10,253 nucleotides of DNA from Larix sibirica. Taxonomy: Eukaryota > Streptophyta > Pinopsida > Pinales > Pinaceae. A model generated the notes under the pieces. It saw only the letters and a program-made list of their open reading frames with translations. It ran no database searches and was not told where the DNA came from. This document shows, piece after piece, positions 1 through 8,189 of this stretch. The DNA is taken from the NCBI GenBank assembly GCA_004151065.3, contig NWUY0300009617.1:35178-45430 (forward strand). The letters are read 5' to 3'. A program made the position numbers and the translations under genes. Position 1 is the stretch's first letter. The number at the start of each line of letters is the position of its first letter.

Positions 1-1274
1 AAACTCTTTTTCTATGATAGTGTAGTTGAGCTTTGGTCTAGCAACGTTCTTAGTGATATAGTAAATATCATATGAGAAGTAAATAGCATATGAGAACTTG
101 TTTTATTTTTTCCCTAGGACTGCACCAATTGCTTTATCTGAAGCATCATAATATATGTGGAAAGGGATTTCCCAATTTCATCCTTGTAAAACAGGTGCTT
201 CCATAATATTCTCCTTGATGTGTTCAAATGATTTTTGGAAGCTATTAGTCCATTGAAATTATACATCTTTGGTTAGTAATGAAAACATTGGGGCAACTAT
301 TTTACTGTAAGCTTGTATGAATCTCCTATAGGATCCAAATTGTCCTATAAAGCTCCTAATATCGCTTGGTTTCTGTGGGGGAGGTAGGTTAATTATTACT
401 TGAATTTTTGCAGGATCTAATGTAATTCCTATTGCAGTAAAATAGTGGCCTAAAACAACTCCTTCATCCATCAATAGTTGACATTTTTCATTACGAAGAC
501 AAAGGTTCATTTCGATGCATTTCTTTAGTACATTTTCTAGGTTTTTGAGGGATTCTTCAAAGTTATTTCCTTATGGTGCGAAATCATCCATATATATTTC
601 CATGCTGTCCTGGGAAAAATAAGCAAAGATGCTTAGCACTGCTCGCTGAAATGTGGCAGGGGCATTGCAAAGTCCAAATGGGAGGACTATGTAGGAAAAA
701 GTACCCCAAGGGAAAGTAAACATGGTCTTGTCCTAATCTGCTGGGCGGATTTGTATTTGGTTGCACCCACTGAAACCATCTAAGAAGGAGAAAAATTTCT
801 TGTTTGTCAATGTGTCTCGTACGTGGTTAATGAATAGTAGCGGAAAGTGGTCCTTCTTGGTTGCTTTGTTAAGTTCTCTATAATCTATGCAAACTCTCCA
901 TTTCCCCCTTTCTTTGGAACAATTGCTAATGGTGATACCCACTTACTGTCTGAGATAGGGTATATGAAACTAGCATCAATAAGTTTTTGTAATTATACTT
1001 TAACAATGTCCTTTAAGGCTGGGTTCATCCTTCTCCAGGGATGCCTAACATGAGTGACATCCTCCTTGATGTATATATGGTGTTGATAGATGTTTGGAGA
1101 GACCCCTTTCATATCAAAGTAATTCCATGCAAAGGCTGCTTGGTATTTAGTAAGGACACAGATCAATATTTCCTCTTGTTATCGGAGTAAGTGGTTGCTG
1201 ATTTTCAATGTTTTGTCAAGAACAACCTCTATTGTTTTGGTGGACATATGTGTTTCTTCCATTAGGAAAAGACT
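1..1274 (-). pseudogene. pol: pol pseudogene: reverse transcriptase and RNase H
   Basis: This part would copy the element RNA into DNA. After a connecting region with stops, the RT starts around HHIYIKEDVTHVRHPWRRMNP (about 1080) and WVSPLAIVPKKGG. A one-base loss in a G run at 904-908 changes the frame; KWRVCIDYRELNKATKKDHF and FSFLDGFSGCNQIQI then continue, and an expected Gln is TAG at 733-735. PWGTFSYIVLPFGLCNAPATFQ leads to the catalytic YMDD (583-594), with a TAA soon after at 571-573. The thumb and connection read EGVVLGHYFTAIGI, LPPPQKPSDIRSFIG and YRRFI. RNase H follows from about 258 with FHIYYDASDKAIGAVLG and ends at the window edge in LNYTIIEKEF, so its second half is missing. All motifs match plant Ty3 elements; several stops (TAA at 259-261 among others) make it nonfunctional. 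Confidence 0.93.
61..96 (-). repeat. 18-bp in-frame tandem duplication in RNase H
   Basis: The units 61-78 and 79-96 (GTAAATATCATATGAGAA and GTAAATAGCATATGAGAA on the plus strand) are adjacent and differ at one base. On the coding strand they give FSYAIY followed by FSYDIY, inserted before YITKN, where relatives have a single copy. The duplication keeps the frame. Confidence 0.85.
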
Positions 1275-2289
1275 CTACCACATTGGATCCCCTAGTCCTA
1301 GGATTTCCAACTCCTCAAATGTGCAATGTTCTCCAAAAGAAATTGGACTGCCATAAAGATTTTGTATGAAATTGGGTATAACTGTATCCTGTTGTGGGGG
1401 TCTCAGTGCTAGGGAAGTATCTATGGTTAAAACATGTTGAATAGGATGATCAAAATCATTTTTCGTAGACTTCCAAAGAGGTTCCTTGGTACCTAAATGA
1501 GGTCTGGCAAGAGGATATAGGTTTAATGTCCTCGTTTCTAGCCCATTTTCAATGGTTATATCCCCTTTCCTATAAATGCAATGCGCATCATTTGTTGCAA
1601 GCCAAGGATTCCCGAGTATGAGAGGGTATCCACTTAGTTTATATTTAGTATGGATGAACAATGAAATCAATAGGATACTGCCATGAATCTATGGTAACCA
1701 TGATGTCCTCTAATATGCCATCTGGACAAACTATGGAGTTGTCTACAAAAGTTGTAGAACTGTAGTGGTGTGTCTTAAGAGATTTTGAATATTGAGTTTT
1801 ACCAAGGTGTCCTGATTCGTTACATTTATTTCTGCTCCTAAGTCAATGAGAGTATTTGGAATCATACTTCCTCCTATGTTTACATCTACTAATGTGATTC
1901 CTGGGTCTACATACTTTGGGTTAATGATCCTTCTTAGTATTAATTTTTCCAGCTGTCCTACCACATTAATGGTGGTAGGATCCTTCCTCTTTCTTCAGGG
2001 CCTCTTTATGCATGCGTCTTTAATATACTGATTATATATAGGTATTTCTCTCATGGCTTTTAGAAGTGGTATCTTGACACACAATTTTTTCAGCACCACT
2101 AGAAGGGGATTTTTAGATTTTTGGGTTTCCTTAGGTTGCAATCTCTGAGGGAATGGTGGAAAAAGAGATGGTGGATCCCCTATGTCCTCTTATTCTTCTA
2201 CAGGATACCGCTCAGGGGAGTGAACTGTTGTAAGAGAAAAGGGTGTATCTGCTTCTTCTGATTGTCTATCTGCTTGGCATGTTACTAAC
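1275..2289 (-). pseudogene. pol: pol pseudogene: retroelement aspartic protease
   Basis: This domain would cut the gag-pol polyprotein. The frame enters through an acidic linker and a PPFPQRL block, then KLCVKIPLLKAMREIPIYNQYIKD, all typical of the region before protease in plant Ty3 elements. A TGA interrupts it just before the protease. The active-site motif is D-L-G-A (1833-1844) in NTLIDLGAEINV, with Leu where retroviruses have Thr or Ser; this substitution is usual in some plant Ty3 lineages. The flap and substrate-side part follows as VCPDGILEDI and VTIDSWQYPIDFIV, but a frameshift between about 1640 and 1740 breaks it. The end of the domain, GYPLILGNPWLATNDAH, is at about 1590-1635. 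The frame then stops with TAG at 1275-1277, just after LGLGDPMW. Homology is clear; the product is dead. Confidence 0.87.
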
Positions 2290-2348
2290 ATAAATTTAGT
2301 TGATTCACTTCTATGGAATCCAAGGAGTATGACATATGCATGATGAAC

Positions 2349-2618
2349 CTATATGTTGTTAGGATTTGGAGTAGGTTGTGTTGGTAGAGGTGTCCTAGGT
2401 GCTGATGAGGTAAGGTTTTGAGGCTGATGTTGATTAGTCGCTGGTCGGGGCATAAGTGAAGGTTGTTGTGGATTGGTTTTCCATCCCGTGTAAGGAAAAT
2501 TTTGACCATATGTGGGAGGTATTGGCTGAGTATTTTTCCATTGGTTTTTCCTAGTAGGTTCCCACTCAGGTGTGGAATATGGTTGCTGCCCATATGGATT
2601 CATCAAATATTGGTGCAC
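2349..2618 (-). other. Pro/Gln/Asn-rich linker between gag and protease
   Basis: The 89-residue open block is dominated by Pro, Gln, Asn and Thr, with dipeptides such as QQP and NPN, and little predicted order. It follows the zinc knuckles in the same frame. The upstream part (about 2620-2720) shows a YGQPQYQ stretch and several TAG/TAA stops at positions where Gln codons would fit. Such linkers are common between nucleocapsid and protease in plant Ty3 elements. It has no catalytic role that I can see. Confidence 0.6.
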
Positions 2619-2816
2619 ATAAATCGACTGTAATGGCTATTAATAAAGTGGTTGTGCATACTAATAGTAAGGTTTTTGTCCTTGAAAGTTTTGGTATTGT
2701 GGCTGACCATAAGCTTGTTAGAATGGTATTTGCAATATTAGTCTCCTAGGGTTTATGTAGCAGAGAGGTTCTGTTGTTAGTTCATAAAGGTTGGATTTAC
2801 GGGAACCTAGGTAGGG

Positions 2817-2936
2817 ACAATCATCTATGGGGTGTTTATCAGAGCATATCCCACAACATTCAACTTTTTTGGCACCAACCTACATTAGGTTTAGTGGACA
2901 TTCATTTTTTTTATTCATTTTCCTACAATCTAGGCA
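2817..2936 (-). other. Tandem zinc-knuckle region of gag (one degenerate)
   Basis: Two 13-residue motifs lie in one frame, interrupted between them by a TAG. The second (2817-2855) reads CGICSDKHPIDDC, a clean C-x2-C-x3-H-x4-C knuckle, preceded by an extra Cys. The first (2898-2936) reads CLDCRKMNKKNEC, with identical Cys spacing but Asn where the His should be. Nucleocapsid knuckles bind the element RNA. The C-x2-C-x3-H-x4-C spacing, one residue shorter than the standard retroviral knuckle, occurs in several plant Ty3 gags. Confidence 0.75.
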
Positions 2937-3947
2937 AAAAATAGCCAAGGCTCTATCTGATTCTTCTTTTTTTCCTTTTTTCCTGCATGGTATCCATTTG
3001 TAATGCCATGGAGTGTAGGATATCCGATTTCATTTCATCTAACAAGTTTCCTAGGTAGGATTTGGTGAGTGTATAACTAGAGGGATTTGACATTTGGAAA
3101 GGAAGGTTTCTCCATCGAGGTCTCTTCCCTGTGGACCTAGAATGATTTCTATTTTTTTTTTAATATCATCATAGTTTGTTGATAGATATCACCATTGGAT
3201 AGGAGGCTCAAGGTCTCTAGGATTTCCTCCCTAAATCCTCTAATAAGAATGAGTTTAAGGGATTTTTTTAATCTAGGGTACAATTATGAACCCTCTTATA
3301 GCTCAGTTGAAATTGTTCCTCATAGTCTTCTAATGATTCATTGTCCCCCTGTTGCATTCTAAATATCTCATCTCTAGTTTCACTGGCCTTACATTAATTC
3401 ATGTATTTTGTTATGAAGGTATCCTTCATTTGATCCCAATAGGTTATATTGTTAGCTTCTAGGCTCATGAAACATCATAAGGAAGATTCCATTAAAGTGG
3501 ATGGAAAAATCTTGAGATTTCGGGCATCTAAGGTGTAGTCATAGGCTCTATAGTCTACCTCGAATTCAAACAAAAATGTGTATGGATCTTCGGATGTTAG
3601 GCCATGGAAATTGGGCAAAGTTGATGGGTTAATGTTTTTCATTTTTGCTTCGTCATAATTGAATCCCTGAATGGGAAAGTCAAATACAACGAATTGTTCC
3701 TCTTCTGCCATTTCATTTTCTTCTTTGGCCTCAGGGTCAATAGAAGAGTCATTGCTTCATCAATGGTAAAGTAAAAAATACCAGTTTTCCTTCTTCTCAT
3801 TGATTGGAAAGGAGGGGAGTTAATTGCATGATTCTTAGGGTTTTCTTCAAAAGTATCTGTCTCCGTTTTCCTACTACTTGAGCTAGAATTGGCTGGAATA
3901 GGTGTTTTTGGTAGAAATCGACCAAATTCGTCCCTAGCTCCAGGCAT

Positions 3948-4248
3948 TCATACTAAAGGGTGATGTCTGTGTTTTTGGATTTTGATATTTTCCTAATTTT
4001 TTTGAAGGTTTTTCTTTTTATGTTTTTAAAATTTCTGTGGATATGCACGTATGAAGATCTGAAATGGACTATCTAGTTTGTGAAAGTAAAATAAACAAAT
4101 AATGAAAGCTATGCTATAATAGAGAGACCTACCTCTAAACACATTTGCTTCTCGTTCACTTGCTCTGCTCCAACTGTAACCTGCTTAACATTTATGAAAA
4201 AGAAAAGAACTAATTAATATTGTTAGCTTCCTTGTGGTTTGTAATGCC
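3948..4248 (-). other. Untranslated leader between PBS and gag
   Basis: This stretch of about 300 bases separates the primer-binding site from the gag ATG at 3947. It is T-rich on the plus strand near 3975-4030 and holds no reading frame I can support. In related elements the leader carries packaging and dimerisation signals, but none is recognisable here. Confidence 0.5.
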
Positions 4249-4266
4249 TCCCCGATAACACCGCCA
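4249..4266 (-). other. Primer-binding site (PBS), tRNA-Asp type
   Basis: The minus strand reads TGGCGGTGTTATCGGGGA. Plant tRNA-Asp(GUC) has a 3' end whose complement is TGGCGCCGTTGCCGGGGA, so 14 of 18 bases agree, and the TTTT before and GGCA after also fit the usual setting in Athila-like elements. Such a site primes minus-strand DNA synthesis. Three of the four differences are transitions, consistent with ageing of a methylated copy. It lies 301 bases upstream of the gag ATG. Confidence 0.75.
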
Positions 4267-4286
4267 AAAAGTGATGGTCTTTATCA

Positions 4287-4341
4287 ATCAACAATAACAC
4301 TACATCCTGTTGGGACAAGACATCAACAATAATGCTATATC
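4287..4341 (-). repeat. 35-bp-period direct duplication beside the LTR end
   Basis: A 20-base segment starting ATCAACAATAA at 4287-4306 recurs at 4322-4341 with three mismatches, all transitions. It lies just inside the LTR border next to the primer site. A local duplication here would explain why two different LTR ends (4272 and 4308) both look plausible. Confidence 0.6.
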
Positions 4342-5332
4342 TAAAACTTTATTTTAATTATCAACCCAGGGATCCATACAAACTTGTGAGGGTCCTACAA
4401 AATATATGCAAATACAAAAAATATAATTCTGCCTAGTAGTATGTATCTTTAATATAATTGACCAAAATAGTCAACTACTGATAAAAATCAAAGGCAAATT
4501 CAATCTAAAACTAAGGGTTTCAAGAGACATGGATCTTATCATTCAACTAGGAACCTATTCGCTTATTAGTAGTTTCAAGGACAAGCATTAAGAAGTTCTT
4601 CATCTAGCTTTAGGAAAACCTTTTGTAAAAGTTTCCAATTACCCTACCATCAACTCACAATATACATGCATTCAATCACATAAAATTTTGCGCAAGCGGT
4701 GAAACAAACAAAGAATTAATGCTTTACCAAGTTTGTGTAACAAGATCCCATGCGTAATAAAAATGACAATGCAATATTAAACCTAATTTAAGAACAATAA
4801 AATGAATCTACGATAATCTTAATTTCATAAATAATTCATTAACATCATTCTATCAGAAACAATGGAAATCTCTACAAAATGTAGTACTCCTACACTATCT
4901 ACTCTGTTTCACTAAAAATGAACATGAGATAATAAATATATTCTACCAAAACAAGTTCCTATAGACACCTATGGATGGGCCCTGATCCAAAGGTGACACA
5001 TGAACATAAAATCTACTCAATAAGATGCAAGAACAATAGTCTTAATTAATCTATAAAAGAACTATTTAACATCAAAATCTCGGTCCTCAAACTGTAAGAG
5101 TTGCAGCAGAAACTAAAATCATAACATATGGGCGCTAGCTTGACTAGCTACTCCTCTTTTATCTTGAATATAAAATGTATCTCTAATCTAATCCATTAAC
5201 TTCTAGTATATCTGAAAAAGTCTCTATGTAAACTACGTTGGATGAGCTAGTGTAGGAGATAGGATCATGCAAGATCAAAAATAGTGGGAGTGATCTTGTA
5301 TCTGTACAATGGTTTCCACACGCTCTGTGGAT

Positions 5333-5366
5333 TCAGGGACCAGGCCTCCAACTGGTCGATCCCTGA
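5333..5366. repeat. Inverted repeat with bulge inside candidate LTR
   Basis: The arm TCAGGGACCAG at 5333-5343 pairs with CTGGTCGATCCCTGA at 5352-5366, leaving a 4-base bulge in the right arm and an 8-base loop. It is the most obvious folding element in the LTR candidate. Function is unknown; it might be an RNA hairpin in R/U5. Confidence 0.5.
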
Positions 5367-6154
5367 GTAACGTCGAATCTAATGATTGATCGAATTGGTG
5401 CTTTCATATTTTAACGATGCTACATTCATAGCTGGCAGCATGTCATAAAAAATGGTAGTGATTTGTCGTTATTTGCCTGCACCATAGGTAACTGGAACTT
5501 ACGATGAATCAAAGTCAAAACTAGTGCTTCTATTGAGTGTTGGATCAAAACAATGTTAGATGAAAACCTGTTTCCTTCATAACTCTGCTAGTCAACCAAT
5601 TTATTATTATTCCCTTGCACTTTAGTTATTAAAAAGGAAGAATTAATCAACTAAACAATTAATTCTAAATCTTCATATAATTCTAACTAAGTGCCTTACT
5701 CATCTCAATTTATGAACAGCTCGAGGTTTTAGTGTGACGGTTCGTATCAAAATTTCAAGAACTTGGTCCTTTCTTTATATTTCCAAGTTCCCTTATTTAA
5801 ATATGAACAAGTATGACAAAAATATTGAATTTAACATGAAAATTTGAATAATTTACATAGCTCTTGAGTTTTATGTCAGAATTCTATGGCTTTGACGCCA
5901 TGCAAGAAATTCCACAGCTAAGGATCTAAGCACATTGCAATCTTCACTTAGAATTGTAAAAGAGATTAACAGAAAATAGAGAAATATAATGAGCTAGAAA
6001 CACATAGAAAGAACTCAATTGGATAAAAATCCATCATATGTCTATATTATTCATCAATTAGATTACAATATATATTACATCTCTAAGAGAGAATTTGAAT
6101 GCCTTAGAGGCAACTTGAAAAGCTCAAATGTGGCAGGATTAGAATAGACCAAAT

Positions 6155-6166
6155 CCCCTTATATGG
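6155..6166 (-). promoter_or_regulatory. TATA-like box of the candidate LTR promoter
   Basis: The minus strand reads CCATATAAGGGG, a good match to a plant TATA box. It lies about 430 bases inside the proposed LTR start at 6594 and downstream of tandem repeats, as expected for a U3 promoter. A weaker TATTTAAATA at about 5793-5802 is an alternative. No start site can be seen directly. Confidence 0.35.
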
Positions 6167-6309
6167 AAAGTATCCATCTCCAACTCATAGCTAATGGTCA
6201 CGAATTGGCTAAGTGGGCCTAGCTTGACAATAAATGACCAAAAAACAAGCAGTGGGTGGCTTTTTAGGAGAAAAGGAAGGAAGATGTTGAGGCAGAAAAG
6301 CAGCAACTT

Positions 6310-6460
6310 GCCCAAGTCATCCTAGTGCACTAGCTCATCCTAATCCAACTGAAAAGTAGGAATAAAGCTGCCTTAGCTCACAAAAGTTGGTTAAAAGCAA
6401 GAATAAAGCAGAATCGCACTCTAGCTCAAAAAGCATAGCAAAAGCTGGAACTAAAGCACA
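6310..6460 (-). repeat. Degenerate ~45-bp tandem repeats in putative U3
   Basis: About three diverged copies are visible. On the plus strand GAATAAAGC or its variant GGAACTAAAGC occurs at 6359, 6400 and 6447, and TAGCTCA occurs at 6331, 6374 and 6422. Spacings are therefore 41-48 bases. Tandem repeats upstream of the TATA box are common in U3 regions of plant LTRs, where they can act as enhancers; an activity here is not shown. Confidence 0.5.
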
Positions 6461-6594
6461 AGAGGGCACTATAGTGGATAAAATTGACCAAGGTGGGAAA
6501 ATAATGTGCTAGGTAGCCCAACTAACATACTCTAAACACCTAGGAGGCAAATAATTGCATAATACTAAGGTCTAGATGGTTAATCATTCCAACA

Positions 6595-7329
6595 GGTGAA
6601 TGCTCCCTTGGCAGCCATTTTCCCGTGCTCAATTTTGGGCTTAGAATAAGTGTCTTGTAATCTTTTTGTTATGTGATGCATTTATGTTGGTCTATGTGAT
6701 GGGATTGTTGAATTTGCTCCACTTTTAAAAGTTTTTCCGTATATGTGCTTACCTTGCATACGGAACTTAGTAGTTTGCCAATGTAATAAATATGTGTATT
6801 TTTCCATGGTCATACACACGAGTTTAGTGATATCTAGGTTAATAGTTTAGCATTTGTATAATTGAGTTTTTGAGAGGCGTAAAGAATAACAAACCAATAA
6901 AAACTAAAAAGCACTGCAATTATCAGTACAAGAGTTTGCTGAGCTTCTAAAAGTCTAAAGGTTTGGTGGCATTTGCACCCCAATCCTGAGAATAGAACTC
7001 AGGTATGTCATCACAGGGAACAACACAAGGGACTTCCCCTGATATAGAAAAATAATTTAAGAAAATATCAAATATTTAGTAGTATTAGCGAAAAACAAGC
7101 ACAATGCAATATTTCATTAGAACATAATACTTCTTATAATTTAATCAATGCTCACCCCTATCATTACATTACTTGTTCTTTCACTCCAATAATTTATAGC
7201 TAGATACCAAATAGACAAGGGATTCTTGCATACATGGGCATAGCAAGGAAAACTATCTAAATGCTTAGTGAGTGATACTTGAGCACTATGGAGCATAGAA
7301 GCGTTATGGTTCCTATTCTTCAACTACTA
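6595..7329. other. Flank with no recognisable gene
   Basis: This AT-rich stretch lies just outside the proposed LTR end. Open frames are short and show no family motif; a 60-codon frame on the minus strand (7141-7323) has no recognisable similarity. Short palindromes occur: ACTTTTAAAAGT at 6721-6732 and CCTGAG/CTCAGG at 6985-6990 and 6998-7003. It may be older repeat sequence. Confidence 0.5.
6735..6765. repeat. Perfect 8-bp inverted repeat (hairpin)
   Basis: TTCCGTAT at 6735-6742 is the exact reverse complement of ATACGGAA at 6758-6765, with a 15-base loop. It lies three bases past the perfect palindrome at 6721-6732. No T run or gene end fits a terminator, so its role is unknown. Confidence 0.55.
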
Positions 7330-7759
7330 AAGTAGGCTTAGATTCCTAACAAAATATTCCTCACCATTCCTCTGTTTTTCTTTGGAAAGCCTGCCTATAC
7401 ATCCAAGTTCTCCCTCACGCCATCTTTTTTTCAAAGTCCCCTTCCTCATCAGCACAATCATATTACAACTATTAAACTAGTACCTTTTTTAATTTTCAGA
7501 GTCTGCATTTACACCCATGTCTGCCTTCACCTCGGTCTTCTTTGAAGTCTGTCTCCACATCTGAGTTGGGGTTCATTTTTTACCTTGGTTTTCTCCAGAG
7601 ATTCCTTTACGTCTGAGTCTTCAGCGTTATTTTTCAAGTAACCATTATCATCTTTCATGGCTACTTTTGAGTCTTGACTAATTCCATGAAGAGTTCTTTT
7701 CTGGTAAGGGTGATTATGGGAACTAGAATGTGCAATTATGCACTTTAATGGAAGTGTAG
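7330..7759. other. Pyrimidine-rich tract, no firm gene
   Basis: The plus strand is rich in C and T. Loosely similar segments built around GTCTG.(4-6)ACATC..AG recur near 7386, 7498, 7543 and 7598 at uneven spacing. Read on the minus strand, the tract gives an acidic, Lys/Glu-rich open frame of 89 codons (7530-7796) containing EDSDVKESLEKTKVKNE, with no ATG near its beginning. About two frames of this length are expected by chance in a window this AT-rich, so I do not call it a gene. Confidence 0.4.
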
Positions 7760-8000
7760 GAGTGCTACATGCAAACTGAGGAGTCTTAAGTGTTAGTTAG
7801 AAATTTCACAAATTAACTTAGGAGTGTTGCAAACTTGCATGCAACTTGGAATTGTTTCATGTTAACTTGGAAGTGTTGTATGTCAACTTAGAAGGGCTGC
7901 AAGCAACTTAGAAGTAGTGCATATTAGCTTTGCAGCATTGTAAGGCACTGAGCAATGCTGCATATTAGCTGAGGAGCATTGCTTGTTAATGCAACATGTT
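7760..8000. repeat. Degenerate minisatellite, ~20-21 bp unit
   Basis: About eleven diverged units can be lined up, mostly 19-22 bases long and one near 28. The approximate consensus is AAGTGTTGCATGTTAACTTAG. The clearest neighbours are at 7849-7930, reading TGTTAACTTGG, TGTCAACTTAG and AAGCAACTTAG after GTGTTG or GGCTGC. Copies differ strongly, so the array is old. No coding frame runs through it in either direction. Confidence 0.65.
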
Positions 8001-8118
8001 TTGTGATCGAGTGTGACCACTTCCACATTTGTTCCTTTTGTCTCTCACTTTTCTGTTGTTTTTCTTCTATAGTTTTACTTTTATTTCCTATTCATTATGA
8101 TAGCTCCCTACAAGGATG

Positions 8119-8145
8119 GATCTCCGATTCTCCACTACGGAGATC
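8119..8145. repeat. Perfect 8-bp inverted repeat (hairpin)
   Basis: GATCTCCG at 8119-8126 is the exact reverse complement of CGGAGATC at 8138-8145, with an 11-base loop. It lies between the minisatellite and the Gln-rich stretch. No T run follows to suggest a terminator. Confidence 0.55.
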
Positions 8146-8189
8146 AAGTTTCATCCAACACCTATCCCAAGAGTTGCACGAATGGTGTC

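Larger units (their letters stand above)
2290..3947 (-). pseudogene. gag: gag pseudogene (capsid and nucleocapsid), gypsy
   Basis: Gag would form the virus-like particle of the element. Translation starts at an ATG at 3945-3947 (MPGARDEFGRFLP), followed by a Ser-rich stretch. The frame shifts near 3750; the continuing frame (about 3765 to 3290) contains PNFHGLTSEDPYTFLFEF, then YWDQMKDTFITKYMN and ETRDEIFRMQQGDNESLEDYEE, the conserved core of plant retrotransposon gag (Retrotrans_gag family). A further shift in an A-rich run near 3280 leads to LILIRGFREEILETL and LLSNGDIYQ. Stops replace residues in the core, for example the TGA in ESSL*CFMSL, where relatives have Arg (CGA to TGA). Zinc knuckles follow at 2817-2936, then a Pro/Gln-rich linker. 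The family call is firm; the gag/pol border near 2290 is approximate because such elements often have one long gag-pol frame. Confidence 0.88.
1..6594 (-). mobile_element. Decayed Ty3/gypsy LTR retrotransposon, 5' part
   Basis: Read on the minus strand, the parts follow the order of a Ty3/gypsy element: candidate LTR, primer-binding site, leader, gag, zinc knuckle, protease, reverse transcriptase, RNase H. Integrase and the 3' LTR are not in the window. The coding part changes frame at least near 3750 and 3280, again between the gag core and the zinc knuckles, between 1640 and 1740, and near 905, and it carries many stops, so it cannot make its proteins. The PPFPQRL segment before the protease, the D-L-G-A protease, the KDHFPL and YMDD motifs of the reverse transcriptase and the tRNA-Asp-like primer site are together typical of plant Ty3 elements near the Athila/Tat group. 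That placement is inference. The coding core is certain; the right border at 6594 is a candidate only, since the partner LTR is absent. Confidence 0.88.
4272..6594 (-). repeat. Candidate 5' LTR of the gypsy element
   Basis: The low-coordinate (3') end is fixed by the primer-binding site, which starts five bases away. On the minus strand the sequence before it ends in CATCA, then CTTTT, then the primer site. The other end is proposed at 6594, where the minus strand begins TGTTGGAATG. That start pairs with a CCAACA whose plus-strand complement TGTTGG is at 4308, giving matching TGTTGG...CCAACA ends, but then about 40 bases would separate the LTR from the primer site. A second solution pairs TGATGG at 6036 with CCATCA at 4272, giving an LTR of 1765 bases. 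A TATA-like box at 6155-6166 and U3-like repeats at 6310-6460 favour the longer version. Because no second LTR is present, neither border can be confirmed here. Confidence 0.42.

Noticed and set aside
584-766. 60-codon minus-strand frame out of phase
   Set aside because: It overlaps the true reverse transcriptase frame containing PFGLCNAPATFQ and YMDD.
847-1053. Plus-strand 68-codon frame
   Set aside because: It is the antisense shadow of the reverse transcriptase, which has clear homology on the minus strand.
1846-2031. Plus-strand 61-codon frame
   Set aside because: It is antisense to the protease region and has no similarity of its own.
5888-5900. TGGCGTCAAAGCC on the minus strand, preceded by TTGCA, as a second primer-binding site
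   Set aside because: Only about 11 of 18 bases would fit tRNA-Asp, and the site at 4249-4266 fits better, with the expected flanking bases and the right distance to gag.
6180-6500. Plus-strand frame with Lys/Glu/Gln-rich, coiled-coil-like translation including KEDVEAEKQQLAQV
   Set aside because: It contains six or more stops and coincides with ~45-bp tandem repeats in the putative U3, which explain the repetitive look better than a lost gene.
7141-7323. 60-codon minus-strand frame with ATG
   Set aside because: No motif, no neighbour and no splice or promoter signal; its length is well within chance for AT-rich DNA.
7530-7796. 89-codon acidic open frame on the minus strand
   Set aside because: It has no ATG near its beginning and no recognised family, and its upstream part runs into the minisatellite; about two such frames are expected by chance.
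7760-8000. CRISPR-like array
   Set aside because: The units are adjacent and diverged, without unique spacers, and the context is a plant genome.
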